From positions 80,736,454 through 80,800,453 of the forward strand of contig NC_068359.1 of the NCBI RefSeq assembly GCF_020536995.1: a stretch of DNA of 64,000 bases, in the 5' to 3' direction. How positions within the stretch are numbered: the stretch's first letter is position 1; every line of letters begins with the position of its first letter. Positions 10,795-20,436 of this stretch are shown piece after piece. Source of the stretch: Dreissena polymorpha. Lineage: Eukaryota > Mollusca > Bivalvia > Myida > Dreissenidae. The position numbers were made by a program, and so were the translations under genes. Below the pieces are notes generated by a model, which worked only from the letters and a program-made list of their open reading frames with translations, made no database searches and was not told the origin of the DNA.

Positions 10795-11085
10795 CCCACG
10801 TGTACTTCTTCCCCGTACCCCCAATTTTTGTGTACGAAACATTTTTCGTACTCAATTTTTTAGTTTTCTTTTTTTTTTCTTACCAAAATATTTTTCGGAC
10901 CCAAAATGTCTTTCGTACCCAATTTTTTTCGTACCCATATTTTTTTCCATAACCAATTTTTTTTCGTACCCAAAATTTGCGTACACACATACACAATTGT
11001 GGTTATGTAGATAAACTTAAATTGATGCTTTTATATCCATCCTCTTTAAAGGCATCGTCACACCAGTACTGTCAGTACTTTGATT
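10795..11085 (-). repeat. Inverted partner of the 3236-3545 repeat
   Basis: Degenerate 'ttttttcgtacccaa' units (10830-10990) lead into 'acacacatacacaattgtgg', 'aaattgatgcttttat' and 'tccatcctctttaaaggc'. This is the reverse complement of the unit array and head at 3236-3420. Confidence 0.7.
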
Positions 11086-11398
11086 AGGTGGTTATTAGCA
11101 CATCGATTGACAAAGCGCATCATCGGGGAGCATCCATCAGTTTCACTGATATTCTTGTTTTATTTATGTGTTGCTTTTTTATTATAAAAAATAACTATTT
11201 CAAATTGAAAACTTTCATAAGTAAATTAATTAAATGACATTTAACCAAAACAAATACGAAAATCTGTGAAGAAGTGTCTTTAATAAAAATATGCTTTAAT
11301 TATTTATGTTTAGAGACATGAACGATTTGTAAAGCTTGATGGTGTCCATGACACCGGATTCACCCAGTCACGGGCATGCATAAATATATAAAAAATGC
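11086..11398. other. Gene-free AT-rich stretch
   Basis: Nothing recognised. Confidence 0.5.
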
Positions 11399-11580
11399 AA
11401 AAACACATTGGAAGCGGCTGTCCAGTTAGCTGCGTTTCGCAACTAGAAGACCCGGGTTAAATCTCCGTACCCGGAAGCATGTGACTTTGGTAGATGACCA
11501 GTATACCGGACATGTGGAGTGTCCTCCGGGTCATCTGCCCCACCCCCTCCCCAACAGAATATTAAACCAACCTTAAACAT
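11399..11580 (+). mobile_element. tRNA-derived SINE-like segment
   Basis: 'gtccagttagctgcgtttcg' followed by 'caactagaagacccgggtta' then 'aatct' resembles a decayed tRNA D-arm to T-arm order with box A- and box B-like positions. It is followed by a non-tRNA body ('ggtagatgaccagtatacc') and a C-rich then A-rich tail near 11540-11580. The T-arm is damaged, so it is not a functional tRNA. Confidence 0.45.
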
Positions 11581-11859
11581 ATATTACATGTTAAAGAAAA
11601 TGACTAGAATAACTGCTATAATTCAAAATCAGTCCTTTCTTGAAACGCCAAATAGTTAATTTATTATTATGTAGGATTGCTGAAAAACACTCCGTGTCCT
11701 CAAATAATGCAGCCTTCTTCTTTTATAATAATGGCTATGTTCAATACTGATACATTATGGCCATGCGTGGGGGGGGGGGTAAAAAGAAATAGATTGATAG
11801 GTTTTCCGATTTACTCAATCCACTCAGGAAAATCCTATCAACAGTGATAAAAAGGTGCA
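11581..11859. other. Gene-free stretch
   Basis: AT-rich with a G-run near 11769-11780. No gene seen. Confidence 0.4.
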
Positions 11860-11967
11860 TAACCTAACACCTTAAGCCCTTAAGACTTAAATATATACAT
11901 ATACAACTGTGCATGTGGTGAGAATATGAGTCGAGTTAAAAACAGGATAAAAGCAGAAACATGTGAT

Positions 11968-13045
11968 CTAAGGAAGGAACACTGATGTAGACAGCACTGA
12001 TTTAAATCCAGGGATCGTAGCAGCGCTGACTACATAAGATGGAAGTGTGTTCATTGTACAACTGTTCTTGGAAAGAAAGAAAATTTGTGGTAATAAGCTG
12101 TAGTTGGTGGTATTTAGTATGCCATGTGATGGTGATGGCGTGAGTGTCTAATGTATGGAGTGAGATAGTGAATGGGATTGACGTCAACATGATTATACAC
12201 TAACAGGAACAGAAGAGGCCCAAGAACTGATCCCTGGGGTTCGCCAGAAATTATAGGGGCCATGGTGGAAGTTGCCCAATCTACAACAACCTGTTTACTA
12301 CGGTAACCAAGAAAAGCTTTAATCCAAGAGTGTGTAGTGCCCGTGATGCCATAATGGGCTAGTTCAGCAACAATCTACCGTGATGTAAAGTTGTCAAGAT
12401 GGTCTAAGATGTTACTAACAACGATATGCTCCAGCAATTTACAAGCAATACATGTTAATGAGACTGGTCTAAAATTACTAGCTTGGTACTTTTTTTATTT
12501 TAAAAAATAGGAGCTACAAAAGCCATGGACCAGTCAGAAGGGACAGAACCAGAAATAAGTGATTTGTTAAAAAGAATTGTTAAAATAGGTGCAATTTCAT
12601 TTGCACATTCCCGTAAGATTCTGGGTTTGATTTGGTCTGGCCCTGCGGCCTTGTAAGGATTCAGTTTGGGTAGGAGTTTCTTAACACCATTTACCGTAAT
12701 ATTAATTGATGGCATGTTTTTATACGGGCTATTACCAAGATCTGGATATGAGCTGTTTGTGTCATTAGTAAAAACAGAAGAAAATTGTTTATTTAAGACT
12801 TCAGCTTTTTCCTTGGGGTTAGATTTTTAGACCCCATCATCCCTCAAGGGTGCTACACCACATGAGTCAGTTTTTAAGCTTTTTATGAACCCCCCAAAAC
12901 GTTTAGCTGTCCCATGTTTATGTTCTGTTTCATCACATATTATGTTGTTCGTGTAGGCCCAGTAAGAGTTACGAATTTTCTTTTGTATTAATGAACCGAT
13001 CTTCTTAATTTTTGGTAGTAAAGTGTAATATTTAGTCTTTTTCAT
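11968..13045 (-). pseudogene. LINE reverse transcriptase, broken
   Basis: From the 5' side: a linker with NSYWAYTNNI and GTAKRFGGFIKSLKTD, a stop near 12827, then KLNPYKAAGPDQIKPRIL (RT fingers), LFNKSLISGSVPSDW and NFRPVSLTCIACKLLEHIV. After LDHLDNFTSR the frame stops and resumes at ELAHYGITG and IKAFLGYRSKQVV, so the segment that should carry the first catalytic Asp has been lost. SGEPQGSVLGPLLF follows. The YADD block was not found. The end reads LPSYVVSAATIPGFKSVL before a stop at 11968-11970, as in LINE C termini. Confidence 0.8.
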
Positions 13046-13093
13046 TTTGCTATAAGTCCGGTCACGTTTTTATTAGCTTTTTAATGTCAGAAT

Positions 13094-13927
13094 TCAGCCA
13101 CGGTAGATGCTGCTTGCCAGAAACATTTTTAGTTGGTATGTATTTTTCAACAAGTGTGTTAAGACAGACCTTGAAAAATTGTCCCAAAGCTTCTGGACAT
13201 TCATAACATTAATATTGTTTACATTTATGAAATTTATTAAACCAGTTTTGATTTCCGACCAGTTAGCCTTGTCAAACAGAAGTATTTTTCGTTTCTCTTT
13301 CCGATTTATTCTAGCAGAGGATAAAATATCAACAAAAGGGATGCAGTGATCACTAAAGCCTGGAATGACCTTAACTGTTTCGGCTAAAGAAAGATTAGAC
13401 AAGAAAAACAGGTCAAGACATTTCTTTGTGGTATCAGATAGTCGTGTTGGTTCATCAACTATTTGGTTTAATGAATGAGTATCTGCAAAGTTTAAAATTG
13501 TGTTACATTCTTCTGGGTGTGAAGCATTAGAGTCTACAGTTTTATTTTTCCAATTGATTTCCCCAAGGTTAAAATCGCCCCCAATCAGGGTTGTACTATT
13601 TAATTTATCAGTCAGACTGATGGTACGATGCAGCTCGTCTATACATGTAAAATCCCTGTCAGGTCGGTATGCGATGCAGACCAGCAGGTCTTTTTTACCA
13701 TTTTGCTTTATATATACCCAAATAATTTCAGATGAAGATTTTAATTCCACGAGAGCATGACTTCTTAACTTATTTGGAACCAGTACAAAAACCCCGCCTT
13801 CTGTCCTACCTTTTCGATCATTTCTGTAAACATCGTAAGCAGATGGAAACACTTCTGAATTTTTTATTTTAGGCTTGGGCCATGATTCATTACCCAGAAC
13901 AACATCAGGTTTTACAGTAGCTAGCAT
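13094..13927 (-). CDS. LINE endonuclease (exonuclease-endonuclease-phosphatase fold)
   Basis: 277 residues of open frame. Visible motifs: catalytic Glu in GNESW (E14), GGDFN (116-120, D118 and N120) and SDH (192-194), in the order of APE-type LINE endonucleases that nick the genomic target. The frame truly begins upstream (in-frame ENLAFQSM precedes the first Met), but a stop lies just 5' of that, so this copy is cut off from the PHD frame. The C-terminal 60 residues form the linker toward RT. Confidence 0.85.
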   Translation of the reverse strand: MLATVKPDVVLGNESWPKPKIKNSEVFPSAYDVYRNDRKGRTEGGVFVLVPNKLRSHALVELKSSSEIIWVYIKQNGKKDLLVCIAYRPDRDFTCIDELHRTISLTDKLNSTTLIGGDFNLGEINWKNKTVDSNASHPEECNTILNFADTHSLNQIVDEPTRLSDTTKKCLDLFFLSNLSLAETVKVIPGFSDHCIPFVDILSSARINRKEKRKILLFDKANWSEIKTGLINFINVNNINVMNVQKLWDNFSRSVLTHLLKNTYQLKMFLASSIYRG

Positions 13928-14768
13928 AGATTGGAAAGCTAAGTTTTCTTCTTAACAGACTACAGGTTACAGTCACAATTTTTAAGTGTTGTACATACTG
14001 TGATTTGTGAGTTGGTAATTTGTTGTGTCTCATAGATTGAGAGTTTGTAGTTATGCATGTTTGTTTACTGGCTGGTTTGCTACAGTGTAAGGGTGCTTGC
14101 TGCCCAGAGCCTGGGGATTGCATACATGTAAGGACGGATGAGTTGTCTGTACTGACATGTGATAATGAATGATCTGATTGCATAGACTTTGTGTGATCAA
14201 AGAGAGTAGAGTTATAATGAAATACGCCACAGTTTGTACATTGCCACGGTTCATTTGAGTGATCACAATGATACTGATATGTAAGTGAACTCATGCCCTG
14301 ACATTCTGCATGAAACCATGTAACACAGTCTTCACAAAAGACTCCTCTATCTGGATGCCATTTAACTGCTAAATTGCAAGTGCCACATAAGTCTGAACTA
14401 ACTGGACCTGGATTTGATTCTGTATTATTTCCTAATAGGATGAGTAATACACATACGTAGAATAAAGTGAGACGGTTCCTGCCAAAAAGTTGCCTCTTTT
14501 TTCTAGTGAGCAGACCTGAACACAGCCCGAAATACAACTTAAGATTTCGATTTGGGTTATGATGGTTAATTTACTGGAAAAATTGGTTCAATAAAGCAAC
14601 TGCCTGCTTTGTCGGTATCTGTTTAACAAAGTTTAACCAAAGACTGTGACTGTGAGATGGGTCTGCCACTTCATGAATATTTTTCATGTAATTAGATGCA
14701 GGGTCTTCACTTGTAAAATGAAGAGGGATGAGCAATAGCCCCAACACACACAGAGTATATGCAGACAT
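13905..14768 (-). CDS. LINE N-terminal region: signal-like leader, 2A-like motif, PHD finger
   Basis: One frame, interrupted by a TAA at 14571-14573. The upstream part starts MSAYTLCVLGLLLIPLHFTS, a signal-peptide-like leader. The downstream part has a basic stretch (RKKRQLFGRNR), then a hydrophobic run (LFYVCVLLILLG), then NNTESNPGP. That resembles the 2A ribosome-skipping consensus D-x-E-x-N-P-G-P with Asp replaced. A C4HC3 PHD-like finger follows. Counting from 14537, its ligands are C51, C54, C68, C71, H76, C79, C100 and C103. 2A-like motifs behind signal-like hydrophobic leaders are known in non-LTR retrotransposons of marine invertebrates. Whether this one acts in skipping is unknown. 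Confidence 0.7.
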
Positions 14769-14913
14769 AATTGTCTTCAGGTATCGTACAAGAACGAAAC
14801 TTTAGAGGTCGAAGAAAAAATTGAAGGTCGCGAAAATACGTGACAATAGAACATAGTGTGGGCCAAGATCTGTTATGGCAGTAAGAATGGAAAATACTGG
14901 CACACTCTGTGTA

Positions 14914-14969
14914 AGTTGCCTCAATACCTGATCTTACACAGAGTTGCCTCAATACCTGATCTTACACAG
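14914..14969. repeat. Exact 28-bp tandem duplication
   Basis: The unit beginning 'agttgcctcaatacctgatc' and ending 'ttacacag' occurs twice back to back (14914-14941, 14942-14969) with no visible difference. It lies in the presumed 5' region of the LINE. Confidence 0.9.
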
Positions 14970-14987
14970 GGTTTCTCTGCTGAAAAG

Positions 14988-16722
14988 AATAGTTAGGTGA
15001 ATATTTGATTAGGTTCCATTTACTGTCCATATTCAACAATTATCTAAATGGTAGACATTAACAGAGATAAGTTTTATAATTACAATGTTAAATAATATGT
15101 AAACAATATTAGATAAGAGTTCTTAGCAGATCACACGCTTAAAGCAGTTTTATGCTTTGTCGAAGCAAGTAACCCCCATGTATTTAAGTAACGGTGTGTT
15201 GTCCGAATTCTTAAAGGGTAATTTTCTTGATTGTTTTATAAAAGAATGTCAAATGAAAATAAAAACCCAACCATATGGAGCTAAATATATTTAAACTTAA
15301 CTTAATAACAGTTACATTTAGTAGCTTTTTATGCAGAATAATTATAAATGGTCAGTTATGGCTCTGTCCGTAATTTTTCAAGTCGACACCGTTACGAAGA
15401 AAATTTCATCTACCGCACGGGAATGATACGGGGATACAACTTTTTCCGAAAAGTTAACATTCTTTCAACCTTTTACGGCATAATTAAGCAATGAAAAGAG
15501 CGCGCGCGAAAATGTGAAAATCATCAAAAAGTAAGTAAAATATTGAACGTACTTTTATTCAGTGTCGACACCGTTCTTCCATTTTCTTTGCTATTTCCAC
15601 TTCCTGTTCTTTTATGATTTTTAAATATTATGTATTCTTAGATGCCACAAAAAATGTGTGCGTAATGTGTTTTTGAGACAAGTAGCATGCTGTTTGTGGA
15701 TGATCAAATGCCCGAATGTCATCACCGTTACAGTCCACACCGTAAATGAGTAACGGTGATGACAACATCGTAACGGTGTGCACAAATATATACACACATT
15801 ATGGTGTGAATAAACTTCGTTTTCATATCGCCGATTATTTTTCAAACAACATCGCAAATTTTACATGGAGTTTATCAGACAAAAATGGAGAATTAATACA
15901 ATTGGAATCAGTTCTGTCAGAATTCCCGCATGTCATCACCGTTACGTTCCACACCGTTACGCTGAATGAGAAACGTTGTTGACAACATCGTAACGGTGTG
16001 GAGAAATTTATACAAACAATATGATGCGAATAAAGTTCGTATTCATATCGCCGATTGTCTTTCAAACAACATCACAAGTTTTACATGGAACTTATCTGAC
16101 ATACTTTCTAGAAAAAAAACACGATGCGAATTAACAAGAATATGAAAGTATAAGATAATCTGTCCACACCGTTAAAATGTGACAACACCGTTACGCCGCA
16201 AAAAAAGAAGACTTTTATATACATTAAGATTCAACAAAAACTGCAAACGTGTTTTAACATCATAAAGTCTTCAAAAAGGTGTCCAATGAAAGAAGAATTT
16301 AGTATATAAACATGTACCAAACATTTTATAGAAATTCTTAAAGTTGTGAAACGTAATTAAATGTGTATTTACACCGTTACGCACTTAATGGTCAGATAAA
16401 GTCACTGACGATTTGGAATTGAAGTAATAGCCACTCATGATCACTTTATACAATGAAACAACGACAAAAAATTCATTTAAATTATGTTAAAATATAATAA
16501 TATTATCAAACAAGTATTTATGTCCGTAACGGTGTTCTCTTCACAGCTTTTGACGTGCGTCAAATAAGCCTTCATAATCGCGATCTGGGTCACATTAGGT
16601 CGTGCCCAGCTTACGTTTGACGTGTACCTAACTGATAAACGGTCTGTCGCCACTGCTTTACTTATTGTGTTTTTGAATATTTTTTTATTAAGAATGGAAC
16701 CTAATCAAATATTCACCCAGTT
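14988..16722. mobile_element. 1.7-kb terminal-inverted-repeat element with clustered ACCGTTACG motif
   Basis: The ends are inverted copies: 'ggtgaatatttgattaggtt' then 'ccatt' near 14996-15020, and 'aatggaacctaatcaaatat' then 'tcacc' near 16694-16718. Flanks read 'agtta' and 'cagtta', a possible short target duplication. The interior carries about 14 copies of (CA)CCGTTACG or its complement in both orientations, near 15188, 15386, 15722, 15749, 15769, 15936, 15950, 15989, 16185, 16371 and 16525, plus degenerate ones. A duplicated block of about 220 bp (15740-15880 and 15960-16100) contains 'gacaacatcgtaacggtgtg' and 'tcatatcgccgatt'. Its right half recurs at 56768-57518. No transposase is seen, so it is probably a non-autonomous DNA transposon. 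Confidence 0.75.
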
Positions 16723-17380
16723 AGTAAGTGATTTTTTTGTTTCTTAAAAGAAAGGTAAACCCCTTAGGTGCGGATGGACCTATACATCTGCGAAACACAC
16801 ACACACTCACAATATTGAAGGCACACATAGTATCATTATACGGGCAAAAGCCCGCGAAGCGGGAGTTGACCGTTCATACATATGGACATTTAGACATAAA
16901 CTTACATAAGAATACCACATATGGATGCGTCTCATAAAAAATTGCCACGCGACATGTATTTTCGCAATGCTATTTATGACCTTGAACAAATATAAAAAAA
17001 ATTGACATATGCTAAATCACATGTAAAACATACCTCAGGAAAAATTATATCAATGACATCATAATTGTGTAGCGAATCGCACTAAATATTCTCGCATTAT
17101 TTGTTTTTCTTCGCAACCGTTCCAGAATTAAGACATTACTCAATTATCTCCCCTGAATACTCATCTTCAGTGGGTTTAAGCCGAAGACTGGTTCACTACA
17201 TATAGTGACAGTCTTTACCAAACACAATTTACGTGAACATAACCCGTCTTAAATATATTGCCGAATCTCAGATATCTGTCGAATTTATTTGCTTTGATCT
17301 TTGATCGATATCTTATTGTTATTATTATCCTGACAAATCACAAACGCTTGTTAAAAAAATATTTGTTTAAAACATTATAG
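16723..17380. other. Gene-free stretch
   Basis: No domain-bearing frame. It could contain the promoter of the putative small gene that follows, but no core promoter motif is convincing. Confidence 0.4.
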
Positions 17381-17500
17381 TTGCCATCTCTATTCTTCCA
17401 GTATTATCGCGGTATTTCAATAACGACACCCTACTGTGTATTTGTCAGAATTCGTAACGCATTTTCCATTCGCTCTCAGAAAGAAGTTGTACGTGTGATC

Positions 17501-18661
17501 ATGAGCAATATTATGGTAAGTTGTCGTTGTTATCCATTAGAAACACATTTATTCACAAAATTTAAAGATATTCTGATCTAACTTTTTAGTCGTTTAGCTT
17601 TAATTTTTAACGTATTTACACTTCGTCTGCTCGCACTTTACCGATATCCCGAAAGGTTACATATCACTATAATAAGTTTAGGCCTAAAACCACAAAATCC
17701 GATACCTTTGGATTTTCTTACCACAATTTTACGTAAAAAAAATTCCAGATTCGAAGTCAACAAAAACAAGACATTTATAAATTGTCTGCATTATTAATTA
17801 GATTTTAAGATATTTGTTGGTTTTCCGTCTTTAGAAGCTGTTCTGCCAAGGCAAGAGCTGGGCATCACACAAGCCATTGTATTCAGCAAAACTGACAGTG
17901 TTGGTTTACAGAAATCAACAAAGGAGGGATTCCTGAACTATCAAAGTTTCCAAGCTACATTCACAGTTATTAGCTGTGGTGATCTTTATTGGTTCTGTTG
18001 GTTTACTTGGATGGAACAGTGAACTTTTATAGAACTTTTAAGTCTATATCTGTCTATCTATAAACAAAAATCAGCTATGGTATAATAAGATCAGATGTGC
18101 AAACAATGTCAAAGGGTTGTTAAATTAACAATTTGAAGGCTATTATGCTGAAAAAATATGAAAGTTCCCATGCAAATTTAGTCTGTATATCGACAAGTGT
18201 CTGCCAATAAATGTCAAACTAGTAATACAAAACTTACCACAAGTATGTAAAAGCACTAAGTACCTGTTGTGATCATTTTTAGTAAGATAGTGTAATTCTA
18301 AACAGTGGCAAATAGCTTGTTTAGTAAATGCAAAATGCAATTAATATGATTTCCTTTATATTGTGTAATTAATAAATTGGTTGTTACTTGTTAATCAATG
18401 ATAAATGTTTTATGGCTAGTACCAAACCAGCATTGTTAATTTTGTAAAAGGTTATAAAATAATACCACTTTGTAATTTCATAAACGTAAATATTCGTGTA
18501 CTGTAGGTTGATGACAGTGTTTTAGTATTACTTATTTTGTAACTATTACTTTATTTGCAAATAAATGATGTGAAGTGTTTTGTATCTCCACACAATACCA
18601 CATACCTTTTTATATATGTACTGTGTTGTGTGTTATTCGAATGTTTAAATAAATAAATATG
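17501..18661 (+). other. Possible small two-exon gene, unassigned
   Basis: 'gatcATGAGCAATATTATG' is followed by the strong donor 'gtaagt' (exon end 17515). 318 bp later 'ttttccgtctttag' is a good acceptor (exon from 17834). Joined in phase 0 this gives MSNIM plus KLFCQGKSWASHKPLYS then AKLTVLVYRNQQRRDS and a TGA near 17933. The same frame continues after the TGA with a hydrophobic segment, LLAVVIFIGSVGLLGW, to a TAG at 18030. AATAAA-type signals occur near 18560 and 18650. I do not recognise the product. It may be a small membrane protein with a stop, a selenocysteine codon, a pseudogene, or chance. Confidence 0.25.
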
Positions 18662-19357
18662 GATGATGTAAATGATGCATTCTAATATTTGCATTCAAAT
18701 TGTAACTATAGAGCTAATTGTATGCAGTTTAGACTGTGATTTAAGAATTGCTACAAAATGGCTAGTTCTTTTAGTCGCGACAAAATTTAAACTATTCAAC
18801 AATAGTTTGCGAAAGAAAATTAGAATCCTGCAAGATACCTGTCCATGTCCATATATTTATAAAAAATACATGGTTATCAAATAAACTTATAAAGCTTTTG
18901 CCTGTAAATTAGGTAGCGCCTTTAATCATATTACAGATAGATGAACATTGGATATTACTAAATGGAGTTAAATTTTTCAAGATTACCGTTTTGGCCGAAG
19001 GCCGTTTTAAATAAATATATTTTATTACGATAAATGTACCTCCTGTCAAAGAGTATCTGAGCTATTCCAAAACTGTCTTGGTGGTGCATATGTTCATATT
19101 TAATATGTGACTTTTGATAAAGAACCTTTTAAATGATATCTTTTAAATTGAACATTTTAAAATATGAATTTTATTTTTTCTATTCGTTAGTTTTACCGTT
19201 TCACTCTACTGAAAAACATGTTAACGTTTACATAATGACACCCCTGTTGCACCCCACCCCTGTATGTGAAATGGAACAACCTATATACATGTCAAGTCAA
19301 TATTTACATTTGGGGCCACACATGTTTTATATTTGAGTGTTAATTTAATGCAGGGCA
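18662..19357. other. Region upstream of the GDAP1-like start codon
   Basis: AT-rich. An in-frame TAA sits just upstream of the ATG at 19358, which supports that start. A 5' UTR exon may lie here or further left but cannot be drawn from sequence alone. Confidence 0.4.
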
Positions 19358-20393
19358 ATGAAAAAAGCTTCAATAGATCGACCCATTTTCTTTTACTTTC
19401 CCACATCCTTTTCATCACAAAAGGTGAGAAGCTCTAAATATGATTTTAATTTGATTATTACTGCAGTACAAACGAAGTGACCTTCACAAACGTGCAAATA
19501 TTGCTGACACAAAATCCTATGCCTGCAACTTCTCACATTAGGGCCTAGCTGAAGGAACTTCACTGAATTGGTTTGATGCCTGATGGTACTGATAAAATCA
19601 TTGAAAATTATTTTTAAAGCTTTTAAATTCTTCTAACAAAATAATAAATTAGAAATAAAATTTAAAACAATAATTTGTGAAGTCACACATGGCCTGACCA
19701 CCCCTTCCCCCATGTCGCAAACTGTCACACTTACTTACACCCACTCCCCCTACTGGAACGTGACATACTTTATGCAGGGCCCCCTAGCTCAAGGAACTTC
19801 ACTGAATTGGTTTGTTGCCTGAAAGTACTGACTGGACCTGTTTGTGTTGCGCTGTCAGGGGTAAAAAGTATCAAATGAAATATTAAGTAATGGTAGATAG
19901 AATTGACTGGGGCATGTCTAGAGGCCATTCTGCTGTGTCCTGTTAATATGCAGGACACCTTACTGGAGGCAATATGTTCCCGGGCATGCATGACTTCAGC
20001 AATGCATTAGAAGTGCATGTTGATGCTGTGTGATTATATTTGATGCGAATACTTTTAAGGCGAATACTTTGAGCATTCACAGTGTGGTGGCTATCATGTT
20101 TATTGTGATTTTTTTAAATCCAATTAGCCGACACTCATTCTTTTCATAGCAGATTATAGGGCTTCCCCTGGCTCGAAATGTTCTCTAGCCAAATTTACTG
20201 TAGAACACAGAAATTCTTCAAATTTTAATAGTATTGAAGGGCTTTATGGAGAAAAAGGTATAGCCAAATGGAAATTTCTTGAGCCAAATTGTCTAATTTG
20301 TAGCCGTTAATGGCAGAGCAGGCCCAGAGATTATCTTTGTTAACCAGGTTTTCCGAAGGAAAAAACTGGTTATTAGATTGGCGAATGCGGGCG

Positions 20394-20436
<43 letters not shown>

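Larger units (their letters stand above)
11860..14985 (-). mobile_element. Decayed non-LTR retrotransposon (LINE, CR1/Jockey-like)
   Basis: Read on the minus strand it runs: 5' region with a 28-bp duplication, signal-peptide-like leader, basic and hydrophobic segment with a 2A-like motif, PHD finger, apurinic-type endonuclease, reverse transcriptase, and a C-terminal end near 11968. The reading frame is broken at several points: a stop at 14571-14573, a frame change between PHD linker and endonuclease near 13930-13970, a stop near 12827, and a loss inside the RT palm. It cannot be active. Family placement rests on a PHD finger ahead of an endonuclease and an RT reading 'SGEPQGSVLGPLLF'. Exact 5' and 3' limits are uncertain by tens of bases. 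Confidence 0.85.

Noticed and set aside
15746-16065. Pairs of small open frames on both strands with similar residues
   Set aside because: They are translations of the internal duplication of the ACCGTTACG element.
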